A stretch of DNA of 64,000 bases from Bilophila wadsworthia ATCC 49260 (GTDB lineage Bacteria > Desulfobacterota > Desulfovibrionia > Desulfovibrionales > Desulfovibrionaceae), in contig NZ_JNJP01000007.1 of NCBI RefSeq assembly GCF_000701705.1, forward strand, positions 1 through 64,000, in the 5' to 3' direction. Positions 51,831 to 60,672 of the stretch are shown piece after piece (positions within the stretch are counted from its first letter, which is position 1; every line of letters starts with the position of its first letter). The notes beneath the pieces were generated by a model. It did not search any database and was not told the origin of the DNA. It worked only from the letters and a program-made list of their open reading frames with translations. Made by a program: the position numbers and the translations under genes.

Positions 51831-53390
51831 CTACTCCGTTTCCTCCTGTTGCCTATCGTGCTTCATCATCTTCACGATGGAGATGATGTAGGCAAACGTA
51901 ACAAGTACAAAAGGAGCCGCCGCCGCGATGGCAAGGGACTTGATGGCCGCAAAGCCTCCCGTGACTTGGAAGAGGATGCCCGTAAACCCGATGGTGCAGC
52001 CCCAAAAGACGCGCATGGTCAGGCGGGGTACTTCAATGCCGTTGGTCGTCTGTTGGGCAATGAAGTGGGAAGCGGCGTCGGCGGTAGTGATGGCGAACAG
52101 GCAGAAGCAGATAAAGGCGATGAAGCACAGCACCGAGCCAAACGGGAATGAGCCGAGCAGGATGTAGAGGGCCTGTTCCGGGCTGCCCTGCACGGTTTCC
52201 CAAAGGGGCAGGAAGCCCTTGAGCTGTTCATAGCAGGAATTGCTCCCCCATACGGAGAACCACAGCAAAGTCATGAATAGGGGCACAAGTACCGTGCCAC
52301 AGACAAATTCACGCATGGTGCGCCCACGCGAGATACGGGCGATGAAGCCGCCTGTGAACGGAACATACGAAATATTCCATAGGATATAGAAAATGAACCA
52401 TGAGCCCGACCACTCTCGCGGCTCAAAATTCCCGGCATCCGTCCAGAGCAGGTTCTGAGGCAAGCGGAAAAGGAATTCTCCCGCGACCTGCATAAGCATG
52501 TTGATCACATAAGTAAAAGGAGTGGCGCCAAGAATGAGCACAGCAAAGAGCAAGCCAAGGGTAATGTATCCATTGGATTCGCTGAGATACCGCATACCGC
52601 GCGCAAGGCCGGTGGACGTGCTGATGATGTAGGTGAGGATGAAGCAAAGCATGATCGAGAACTTGCCTGTCGCGCCCAATTCAATGCCGAAGAGGATCTG
52701 AAAAGCGTAGCTGATGGAGGCTACCCCAAGGCCGATCATCATGGATACGCCGCCGATAGTGCCGATGGCGGCGAGTACGTCCACAGCCTTGCTGACCAGG
52801 GTATCGTTGCAGCGCTCGCCAAGAAGGCCGTAGAGCCCGGTGGAAGTACGGAGAGGTTTATTATGGCGATAGGCCGCATACCCGATAGCCCATCCACCGA
52901 CGGCGAACAGCGGCCAGCCGAATAGGCCCCAGTTCACTACGGAGAGCCGGATGGCCTCGGGGACGCCCCGAACGGCCCCAGCGCTCCCGGCATCCATGAC
53001 CGTGGGGGCGGTGAACAGGTGATAGAGCGGCTCGGCAGCCCCGAAGATGACGAAACCTGTGCCGAGGGCTGCGCAAAACAGCATGGCGACCCATGCAAAG
53101 AAAGAGAATTCCGGCTTTTCGTCCGCCGCACCGAGCTTCACTGTTGCAAAACGGCTGCTGCAAGCCATCCAGACCGAGAAAAAGATGGCACTCGCTCCGG
53201 TAAGCAGGATGAGCCAGCTGAAATGTGCAATGATGAAACGCTGGATGGAACTGAAGGTCGCCCCGGCTCCGGAGGGATCGATGATGGCATAGGCGATAAT
53301 GCATCCGTACAAGATGGCCACTGGCCAAAAAATCTTATTGTCGTAGTTGCCAAGAATGCTGAACTTCTTTGGATCGTTGGCGCTTTCCAT
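51831..53390 (-). CDS. BCCT-family betaine/carnitine/choline transporter
   Basis: 519 aa with ~12 membrane segments. Signature parts: FFAWVAMLFCAALGTGFVIFGAAEPLYHL, RLSVVNWGLFGWPLFAVGGWAIGY, VDVLAAIGTIGGVSMMIGLG, and the Trp-rich stretch WFIFYILWNISYVPFTGGFIARISRGRTMREFV with the family motif. BCCT proteins take up or exchange trimethylammonium compounds. It is first in a two-gene unit with the MtgB-like enzyme and divergent from the Pyl mttB. It ends in TAG. Confidence 0.93.
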   Translation of the reverse strand: MESANDPKKFSILGNYDNKIFWPVAILYGCIIAYAIIDPSGAGATFSSIQRFIIAHFSWLILLTGASAIFFSVWMACSSRFATVKLGAADEKPEFSFFAWVAMLFCAALGTGFVIFGAAEPLYHLFTAPTVMDAGSAGAVRGVPEAIRLSVVNWGLFGWPLFAVGGWAIGYAAYRHNKPLRTSTGLYGLLGERCNDTLVSKAVDVLAAIGTIGGVSMMIGLGVASISYAFQILFGIELGATGKFSIMLCFILTYIISTSTGLARGMRYLSESNGYITLGLLFAVLILGATPFTYVINMLMQVAGEFLFRLPQNLLWTDAGNFEPREWSGSWFIFYILWNISYVPFTGGFIARISRGRTMREFVCGTVLVPLFMTLLWFSVWGSNSCYEQLKGFLPLWETVQGSPEQALYILLGSFPFGSVLCFIAFICFCLFAITTADAASHFIAQQTTNGIEVPRLTMRVFWGCTIGFTGILFQVTGGFAAIKSLAIAAAAPFVLVTFAYIISIVKMMKHDRQQEETE

Positions 53391-53912
53391 AAAAACTGCT
53401 CCTCAATTTTTGGGGGAATGCGTGGAACCTCCTTGAACGGCGTTGGTTGGGTCATGTGCGGAATCGCATAAAGCGATGCATGGAAACCTCCTTCGTACTG
53501 CGTAAAGGTGTTCATCAGGGGACAAGCAAAACATGTGTACACATAAATTTATTCAATAATTCTATCTTATTGGCTATTGATGCGGTGTCATATATGAATG
53601 GAATTGTTTTATATATGTACGCACGATAAATATATCACTATCTCTTTTTTTGCAAGCACACCTCACCCAAAAAAAGAGTTTTCCTTAGGAAGGATGCATA
53701 TTAATATTTTTATATTTCAAATGATTAAATAAAATTTCAAAAAGAACTTGCTCTTGGCCCATCGTTAGGCTAGCATAGACACATCATAAACAGAAATATC
53801 TTTCATATTTTAAATATATCTTTTAACATATTATAAAATAATACTTTTTTAGTTTAGCCGTTCCCGCATACCACTGTTTGCGGAAGGCTTCACAGTCCAG
53901 CAAGGAGGTCAT
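53391..53912. promoter_or_regulatory. AT-rich divergent control region of the BCCT/mttB locus
   Basis: 522 bases between divergent genes, strikingly AT-rich from 53540 to 53880 against GC-rich genes on both sides. A candidate mttB promoter is TTGCTC (about 53750) and TAGCAT, 17 bases apart; it is weak. No convincing palindromic operator or sigma-54 site was found. No gene is supported. Confidence 0.45.
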
Positions 53913-55391
53913 ATGGCACAGCGTTGGAAAAAAGCAGGTAGCCTCACCACCGGCGGGATGAGTCTCAACGTCTTCACGCAGGACGAGATGGACGCTATCC
54001 ACCGGGCTACCCTTGAAGTGCTGGAGCATACGGGAGTGCTTATCGGCTCGCCCGAAGCCCGTGCGCTGCTTGTCGAGGCAGGTGCTTCCGTCATCGACGA
54101 GGACATCGTCAGATTCCCTCAGTGGATGGTTGCGGATGCCGTATCATGTGCGCCCGAAACCCTGCTCCTCGCAGGGCGCACCCCGGACCGTGACGTGGTG
54201 CTCGACAGCACGCGCGTCATGTTCACAAATTTCGGCGAGGCGGTGTACCTTATCGATCCCGATACCGGCGAGGTACGCAACACCACCAAAAAAGACGTCG
54301 AGAAGCTCACCCGTGTTGTGGACGCCCTCGACGTCATCCCGGTTTGCGAACGTATGGCAGGGGCGCAGGACTACCCCGAGCAGGTGGCTGAACTGCATAA
54401 CTACGAAGCCCTGCTGATGAACACGACCAAGCATGTGTTCACAGGCGGCGGCAACGGAAAACTCACCCAATACATGATCGATATGGCGAAGGCCGCTGTG
54501 GGGGAGGAAAACTTTGAGGAACGCTGCCCAGTGACCTTCAATACCTGTCCGATCAGCCCGCTCAAACTGACGGCGGACGTATGCGAAGTCATCATGACGG
54601 CGGCCAGGAACGGCGCGACGGTCAACGTGCTCTCAATGGGAATGGCGGGGGGCTCCACTCCGGTGAACCTCGCCGGGGCATTGGTCGTGCACAACTGCGA
54701 AGCCCTCGCCGGGCTTGTCCTTGCGCAAACCACTCGGCGGGGCGCCAAGTTCATCTATGGAAGCTCCTCAACGGCAATGGATTTGCGCTACGGCGCGGCT
54801 GTAGTGGGTACGCCGGAACTGGCCGTGCTCAACGCCGGGGTCGCGGCTATGGCCCGCTATTACAAGCTGCCCTCCTGGGCGGCGGGCGGATAGGGGGACA
54901 GCAAATGCGGGGATGCCCAGAGCGGACATGAAAAGACGCTGACCGGACTGTTGCCGATGCTGGCAGGTGCCAACATCATTTATGGTCTCGGTATGCTGGA
55001 GATGGGAATGACCATCAGCTACAGCCAGCTCTTGATGGACGCCGAAATGGCCGAGATGATGCTTTTCAGCATGGATGGCATTGTTGTGAACGATGAAACG
55101 CTTTCCGTGGACGTGATCAAGGAGGTCGGTCCGCGCAGTGATTTCCTCGCGCATATGAATACCTTTGAAAACATGTATATCCAATCAAAGCCCAAACTCA
55201 TTGATCGCCTTACCCGTGACCGCTGGAACGAAGCGGGGCACCTCGACATGGAAAGCCGCGCGCTCATTGCCGCGAAGGAACTCCTCGCCACATGGGAACC
55301 GGAACCCCTCCCTGAGGAGGCATGTGCCCGTGTCAGGGCAGTGCTCAACGCCGCCGAACGTGACTACGGCGTGCCGGAAAGCCTGGAGTAA
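53913..55391 (+). CDS. mttB: Trimethylamine methyltransferase MttB with in-frame amber codon (pyrrolysine)
   Basis: 492 aa read through UAG at 54891-54893 (codon 327). Upstream: LNVFTQDEMDAIHRATLEVLEHTGVLIGSPEA, NTTKHVFTGGGNGK, CPISPLKLTADVCEV and FIYGSSSTAMDLRYGAAVVGTPE. The amber sits in PSWAAGG-UAG-GDSKC, the context of pyrrolysine in known MttB, and the same frame continues with PMLAGANIIYGLGMLEMGMTISYSQLLMD to the real TAA stop. It transfers a methyl from trimethylamine to a cobalamin protein, leaving dimethylamine. AAGGAGGT precedes the ATG. The corrinoid protein, its activator and the pyl genes are not in the window. Confidence 0.95.
54891..54893 (+). other. Pyrrolysine (UAG) codon of mttB
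   Basis: In-frame TAG with more than 160 conserved codons after it in the same frame and no frameshift. In MttB, the pyrrolysine side chain positions and activates the methylamine. Confidence 0.93.
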
Positions 55392-55398
55392 AAACAAA

Positions 55399-55435
55399 GA
55401 AGGAGAAGGCAACAGGCAATATTGTCTTCTCCTTC
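55399..55435 (+). terminator. mttB terminator
   Basis: GAAGGAGAAG (55399-55408) and CTTCTCCTTC (55426-55435), 7 bases after the TAA stop. Confidence 0.75.
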
Positions 55436-55563
55436 TTCGCGTACTGGGGCATACTTCTATTTCCGCCACTTCCCCTGCCATCTCCGGTGTCCTCGACAAG
55501 CGCGCACCTGAGGATCCTTCCTTCTTCCAGTCATGGCTTAGGGCTCAATAAACCCCTCATTCC

Positions 55564-56514
55564 TCAATACTTCACCCGCCCTATTTCCGTTACCTGCCGG
55601 AGCTTTTTTCTTCCGGTAGAAAAGACGGTACCGGACAGGAAGCACCCAACACCCACCCAGATGAACAGGAACACCAGCAGCTTGCTCGCCGATATGGGTT
55701 CGCGCATGACGAATGCGCCGAGCATGAAAACCGTAGTCGGCAAAATGTATTGCATGATGCCCAGCGAGATCATCGGCACGCTGCGGATGCCGAGGCTCAG
55801 GCCCAATTGGGGAATGGCGGAGACGAATCCGCAGCCGATGAGCAGCAGATCCATGTATGCGCCTCCTGCGAGGAAATGCCCTTCCCCTCTTTCTCCCAGC
55901 CAGATCAGGTAACCCCACAGGAACGGCGCGGAAAACAGCAGTTCCATGAGCATACCGGGAGCGGCTCCGACCGTGGCGCGTTTGCGAAAGAACGCAAACA
56001 ACGCCGCGGAAAGGGCCACATTCAGTGAGGCCCACGGGACGGCTCCATATCCCATCAGCAGAATAAGCACGCCGATCCCTGCGAAGATGATGCCCATCCA
56101 TTGCAGGCGGCCCGGACGCTCCCTGAAAAACAGAAAGCCCAGTATCGTGCTGATCATAGGAACGATGTAGTGTCCCATGCTGCATTCGAGCACCTTGCCG
56201 TTGGTGACGGCCCATATGTATATCCACCAGTTCCAGAGATGGGCGAGGCTGCACAAACCGATAAGCGCGATCTCGCGCCGATCCCTGATCGCGCGGAAAA
56301 ACGCGGGAAACTGCCCCTTCCACACCATGAAGGCGGCGATGATCAGGCTTCCCCAAAGCGAGCGGTGGCTGACCATTTCGAGGGCCGAAACCCCGTGCAG
56401 CAGATTCCAGTACAGCGGGCTCAGGCCGAAGGACAGGTACACGCCGAAAAGGATGCCCATGCCTTGCCTTTGAGAGAGGCCGCCCGCAGCAGTGCGGGGT
56501 GAACGGTGTTCCAT
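55564..56514 (-). CDS. rarD: RarD/EamA-family permease
   Basis: 316 aa, about ten membrane segments in two EamA repeats. RarD-type stretches: GVYLSFGLSPLYWNLLHGVSALEMVSHRSLWG at the start (in parts), NWWIYIWAVTNGKVLECSMGHYIVPM, and IMQYILPTTVFMLGAFVMREP late. It is a drug/metabolite-type exporter of unknown substrate. AAGGAGGG precedes ATG 56514. It is monocistronic and convergent with mttB. Confidence 0.9.
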   Translation of the reverse strand: MEHRSPRTAAGGLSQRQGMGILFGVYLSFGLSPLYWNLLHGVSALEMVSHRSLWGSLIIAAFMVWKGQFPAFFRAIRDRREIALIGLCSLAHLWNWWIYIWAVTNGKVLECSMGHYIVPMISTILGFLFFRERPGRLQWMGIIFAGIGVLILLMGYGAVPWASLNVALSAALFAFFRKRATVGAAPGMLMELLFSAPFLWGYLIWLGERGEGHFLAGGAYMDLLLIGCGFVSAIPQLGLSLGIRSVPMISLGIMQYILPTTVFMLGAFVMREPISASKLLVFLFIWVGVGCFLSGTVFSTGRKKLRQVTEIGRVKY

Positions 56515-56574
56515 CGTTCCCTCCTTTGAAGGCAAATCCGGGCCGTGCGTTCCGAAAACGACGGCCCGGCGGAC

Positions 56575-56606
56575 AAAAAGAGAGCCAGCGGGGGAAACCA
56601 GCCCTC
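56575..56606 (-). terminator. Terminator of the lyase-TRAP cluster
   Basis: On the minus strand GAGGGC and GCTCTC pair (one G-U) and T5 follows. It lies about 20 bases past the stop of the last lyase gene. Confidence 0.65.
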
Positions 56607-56624
56607 TTTCCGTTGGGGACAAGA

Positions 56625-58049
56625 TCAGACGTTGCGGATTCCGGCGTATTTGGCGAAAAGGGCCTCGGTTTTTTTCACGTCGGTCAACGACAACAGATCA
56701 AAAAGATCGTCCGCAGCCTCATGCGAAAGCAGGTGTTCCCGTTCGGCGGCTTCACGGCAGGTAATATTGTGTTCGTACGCCAGATTGGCCACACGGCTGC
56801 CGATCTTGTAACCGAAGAGCGCACTTACCATCGTCGCCAGCGAGGTCGAGCGTTCGGCCGTATGGAGGCATTTTTCGGCATTGGCGGAAAGGCCCTTCAC
56901 ACACTTGTCCGCGAAGAGCACCATGCTGCGGCTCAGGATGTCGATACTGTTGAGGATGCTGCGGATCGGCACGGCGGAGGAGGCGCCGAGGTCCAGTTCC
57001 CCGGAGAAGGCTCCGAAGCCCACGCCCGCCTGATTGCCCGCTACGCGGTGGCAGGCCAGAATCATCACTTCCGTCATGACCGGGTTGATCTTGCCGGGCA
57101 TGATGGATGAGCCGGGCTGCACTGCAGGGATGACGATGTCCCCGAATCCCGCGCGCGGGCCGGAACCCATCAGGCGGATATCGAGGGCCGCCTTCGCCGC
57201 CACGGTGGCGAGAGCTTGCAGGTGCGCGTGCAGGATGATGAAGGAGTCGGAAGCCTGAAGGCCGTCGAACAGATTGGCGTCACGGCGAATCTCACGCCCG
57301 CAGACGGCTGAAAGGTTCTTGTAGATATGCTCCGAGAAGCCGGGCATACATCCCATGCCCGTACCCACGGCAGTGGCGCCGAGCACGCCGGTGCACCAGC
57401 GCGCCCGTTCCCTTTCCAGCAACAGCCGATTCCGACGTATTCCCGCAGCATAACCGGAAAATTCTTGCCCCAGCGTGATCGGTACGGCATCCTGCAAACA
57501 GGTACGTCCCATCTTGACCACATCGGCGAACTCTGCGGCCTTGGCGTCCAGAGCCGCCTCAAGGTGCGCAGCGGCCTTGAGAACCCGGCCCACTTCATTA
57601 TAGATGGCGATCCCCTTGGCGGTCGGCACCACATCGTTGGAGGACTGGCACATGTTGACGTGGGTATTGGGATGAACCTGATCAGAGCCCTTGTATCCGG
57701 TAAGAATCTCATTGGCCCGGTTCGCCAGCACTTCGTTGGCGGCCATATTGAAGGGGGTACCCGATCCCCGGAAAATACACAGGGGAAAATCGGCATTGAA
57801 GGCTCCGTCCGCCATTTCGTCGCAGGCCCGCATGATGGCATCCGCCTTGCCCGCATCGAGCGCGCCGATTTCCTTATTGGTCAGGGCGCACGCCTTCTTC
57901 ACTTGGGCGACGGCCTTGATGAAGGCCGGATAAGCTGACAGCGGATCGTCAGTAATGGCAAGACATTGTCGGTTACGTTCCGTCTGAATGCCGTAATAGA
58001 CTTCATCGGGCAACAGCATTTCACCGAGCGCGTCGGTTTCCTTACGCAT
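56625..58049 (-). CDS. Aspartase/fumarase-superfamily lyase (paralogue 1)
   Basis: 474 aa, homotetrameric lyase fold. It starts RKETDALGEMLLPDEVYYGIQT as aspartate ammonia-lyases do. It has VHPNTHVNMCQSSNDVVPTA, GRTCLQDAVPITLGQEF and the superfamily signature GSSIMPGKINPVM with the catalytic Ser loop. It would eliminate an amine from an aspartate-like substrate to give fumarate or a relative. GAGGAG precedes ATG 58049. It lies 40 bases after its paralogue. Whether it is true AspA is unclear because of the duplication and the surrounding TRAP/OCD genes. Confidence 0.85.
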   Translation of the reverse strand: MRKETDALGEMLLPDEVYYGIQTERNRQCLAITDDPLSAYPAFIKAVAQVKKACALTNKEIGALDAGKADAIMRACDEMADGAFNADFPLCIFRGSGTPFNMAANEVLANRANEILTGYKGSDQVHPNTHVNMCQSSNDVVPTAKGIAIYNEVGRVLKAAAHLEAALDAKAAEFADVVKMGRTCLQDAVPITLGQEFSGYAAGIRRNRLLLERERARWCTGVLGATAVGTGMGCMPGFSEHIYKNLSAVCGREIRRDANLFDGLQASDSFIILHAHLQALATVAAKAALDIRLMGSGPRAGFGDIVIPAVQPGSSIMPGKINPVMTEVMILACHRVAGNQAGVGFGAFSGELDLGASSAVPIRSILNSIDILSRSMVLFADKCVKGLSANAEKCLHTAERSTSLATMVSALFGYKIGSRVANLAYEHNITCREAAEREHLLSHEAADDLFDLLSLTDVKKTEALFAKYAGIRNV

Positions 58050-58089
58050 GAACGTTCTCCTCAAGTGGCAAATAATCGTTGAGGCTCCG

Positions 58090-59547
58090 TCAGCCGATGG
58101 AGCGCATCCCGCCATATTTTTTCAGCAGGGCAACGCTCCCGGCACGGTGTGCGAGCGCTTCCACGTCGAAAAGTTCCTCCGCCGCATCCTCGGGGATGAG
58201 TTTTTCGCGAAGGGCCGCTTCCTTGCAGGTGATGCCCTCCCTGTAGGCTATCCCGGCGATGCGGCTTCCGGTTTCATAGCCATACAACGTGCTGACGATG
58301 GTGGCGAGAGATGTGGATTCCTCGGCGTAACGGCGGCACACCGCCTCGTTGGCGACAATACCCTCGACGCATTTTTCGCTGAACAGGGCGAAGCCGTTGC
58401 CGATCATTTCCAGAGACTGCAACAAGGCGAAGAAGCTGACCGTGGCGTTGCTGGCCAGATCGAGATCGCTTGCGGAGGCGTTCATAGTGATCGCCCAGTC
58501 GTTTGCCGCCACCTGATGCATGATCTGGACGACAAGGTCGCACATGAAGGGATTGATCTTGCCGGGCATGATGGAAGAACCGGGGGCCACGGCAGGCAGA
58601 CGGATTTCGCCGAACCCCGACCGGGGACCAGAGGACAGCAGGCGGAAATCGTTGGCGATCTTTCCGGCGGAACAGGCGAGTACCTTGAGTGCGCCTGACA
58701 ATGTGAGAAGGCCGTCGGCATTCTGCATGGCGTCGAACAGCCCCGCATCGGAGACGGGGCTCCCCTCCGGCGTATCCGGCAAGCGCATTTCGAAGCCGAC
58801 AATGGCGCTCAGGTGCGGATAGACGGCCTCCACATAGCCGGGCAGCACGCCGAGCCCCGTTCCGATGACCGTACCGCCGAGCACGCCGACGCGGAAGCCC
58901 TCGCGCAAGGCTTCAAGGCGTTCCCGGCTGCGGCGGATGACCCCGTGGAACCCGGCGAACACCTGGCCGAGCGTCATGGGCACGCCGTCCTGAAGGCAGG
59001 TCCGGCCCAGACGCACCACGCCTCCGAACTCTTTGGACTTGCGGGCGAAGCTGTTTTCGAGCGCGGCCACGCCTTCCAGCGCGCGGCCCGTCTCGCGGTA
59101 CAGAACGATGTTCTCCGCCGTGGGGTAGACGTCGTTGGAGGACTGGCACATGTTGACGTGCGTATTGGGATGGACCTGCTCGTATCCCTTGTGCCCCGTG
59201 AGCAGTTCGTTGGCCCTGTTGGCGATGACCTCGTTGAGGTTCATGTTGATGGAAGTGCCGCCGCCGCGCCAGATGTTGACGGGAAACTGCCCTTCCATCC
59301 GGCCTTCAAGGATGTCGTCGCAGGCGCGGGCAATGGCGCCGGCCTTATCTGCGCCGAGCGCGCCGATGTCCCGGTTCGCCAGCGCGCAGGCCTTCTTGAT
59401 TTCCGCCAGCGCGCGAACCACGGCGGGATAGTCGTTGAAGGTTTTGTCCGTCACATCGAAATTCGAGAGGGAACGGAACGCCTGAATGCCGTAATACGCC
59501 CCGTCCGGCAACGGCATTTCGCCAAGGGCATCTTTTTCTATACGCAT
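58090..59547 (-). CDS. Aspartase/fumarase-superfamily lyase (paralogue 2)
   Basis: 485 aa with the same plan: DALGEMPLPDGAYYGIQAFRSLSNF, VHPNTHVNMCQSSNDVYPTA, GRTCLQDGVPMTLGQVF and GSSIMPGKINPFM. It differs from paralogue 1 in the substrate-facing region (IWRGGGTSINMN against IFRGSGTPFNMA) and has an insertion around LPDTPEGSPVSDAGLF. The tandem pair points to two related substrates or a hetero-oligomer. It starts about 50 bases after the dehydrogenase stop in the same transcript. Confidence 0.85.
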   Translation of the reverse strand: MRIEKDALGEMPLPDGAYYGIQAFRSLSNFDVTDKTFNDYPAVVRALAEIKKACALANRDIGALGADKAGAIARACDDILEGRMEGQFPVNIWRGGGTSINMNLNEVIANRANELLTGHKGYEQVHPNTHVNMCQSSNDVYPTAENIVLYRETGRALEGVAALENSFARKSKEFGGVVRLGRTCLQDGVPMTLGQVFAGFHGVIRRSRERLEALREGFRVGVLGGTVIGTGLGVLPGYVEAVYPHLSAIVGFEMRLPDTPEGSPVSDAGLFDAMQNADGLLTLSGALKVLACSAGKIANDFRLLSSGPRSGFGEIRLPAVAPGSSIMPGKINPFMCDLVVQIMHQVAANDWAITMNASASDLDLASNATVSFFALLQSLEMIGNGFALFSEKCVEGIVANEAVCRRYAEESTSLATIVSTLYGYETGSRIAGIAYREGITCKEAALREKLIPEDAAEELFDVEALAHRAGSVALLKKYGGMRSIG

Positions 59548-59595
59548 GGGCTTGGTATCCTGCTGAAAGGGAATGAAGGGGGCACCCCCTGCACA

Positions 59596-60636
59596 TTAGA
59601 GCACAAAAGGCTCGTCCCACATCTTGACGGTGGTCCCGAGGCCCTTTTCCCGCGCATTGGCAAGGAGAAGGGAACCGAGGGCCACATCCTGCACGCCGAG
59701 GCCGACGGTGTTCACGTAAATGATCTCGTCGTCCGATTCGCGGCCGGGGCGGTCGCCGACGACCACAGCCCCGATCTCGGCGGTGATGTCCTCATCCTTG
59801 AGCTTCCCGGCGAAAAACATGTGCGCGAGGCTCGACACGTCGCGGTGCTTGATCTGTTCCCAATCGTCGACATACCGCTTGTCCGCCGCTGAAATGACCT
59901 CATACTCGCATTCGTTGCCGCCCACGTGGATGTAAAGCATCCCCGGCTCCAGATGGCGCCGCAACAGCAGGGGCTCGGTGCTTCCCGTGGCGGTCACGAC
60001 GATGTCCGCGCCCTTGACGGTTTCGTCGACCGTGGCGCAGACGGCAACCTTCCTGCCCGTGCGTTTTTCCATATGCCGGGCGAAGTTCTCGGCCTGCGCG
60101 CGATTCACATCGTAGATGCGGATTTCCTTCGTCTGCGGGCGGGCCACGAGCAGCGCCATGAGCTGCGTCCGTCCCTGGAACCCGCCGCCTACGATGGCGA
60201 TCGTCCGGGTATCCTCCTTGGCGAGGTGCAGGGCCGCCGCCCCCATGTTGGCCCCGGTTCGGATGGCGCTCAGAAGCACGCCGTCCATGATCGCCACCGG
60301 GTAGAGCGTGACGGGATCGTTGATGATCACCAGCGCCGCCACTTTGGGCATACCCGGAGCGCGGACGCCTTCGGGTGAGACGGCGATCCACTTGATGCCT
60401 CCAGTGCGGATGTCCCCTCCTATCCAGCCGGGCAAGGCGTTGATGCGGCCCTTTTCCCATTCCGTTTCCACGCCGCCCCAGCGGATGACCCCCTTGCTCG
60501 GAAGCACGGTTTCCCCGCGCCAGTGAAGCCCATAGACTTTTTCCATGAGCGGCACGACCTGTTCCATGTTCAGGACGCCCGCTTCGATGACTTCACGCTG
60601 GGAAAGGAACAGCAGGGAATGCGAAGTGTCAGCCAT
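59596..60636 (-). CDS. Ornithine cyclodeaminase/mu-crystallin family protein
   Basis: 346 aa. N-terminal SLLFLSQREVIEAGVLNM, substrate-side GRINALPGWIGGDIRTGGIKWIAVSPEG, and a Rossmann NAD(P) site IAIVGGGFQGRTQLMAL near residue 148, then GADIVVTATGSTEPLL. The family includes ornithine cyclodeaminase, alanine/lysine dehydrogenases, SbnB and proteins labelled 'tyramine oxidase subunit B'. It probably acts oxidatively on an imino or amino acid. It sits between the TRAP permease and the lyases. Confidence 0.85.
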   Translation of the reverse strand: MADTSHSLLFLSQREVIEAGVLNMEQVVPLMEKVYGLHWRGETVLPSKGVIRWGGVETEWEKGRINALPGWIGGDIRTGGIKWIAVSPEGVRAPGMPKVAALVIINDPVTLYPVAIMDGVLLSAIRTGANMGAAALHLAKEDTRTIAIVGGGFQGRTQLMALLVARPQTKEIRIYDVNRAQAENFARHMEKRTGRKVAVCATVDETVKGADIVVTATGSTEPLLLRRHLEPGMLYIHVGGNECEYEVISAADKRYVDDWEQIKHRDVSSLAHMFFAGKLKDEDITAEIGAVVVGDRPGRESDDEIIYVNTVGLGVQDVALGSLLLANAREKGLGTTVKMWDEPFVL

Positions 60637-60672
60637 TGTCGTTTCTCCAATTACTTGAAAGAAAGGTGAGGG

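Noticed and set aside
53745..53780. Sigma-54 promoter for mttB (TTGGCCC...TAGGC)
   Set aside because: The GG-GC spacing is 11, not 10, and the -12 box lacks the TTGC core.
54951..55391. Separate small gene starting at 54951
   Set aside because: Same frame as mttB after the UAG and conserved as the MttB C-terminus; it is part of one readthrough gene.
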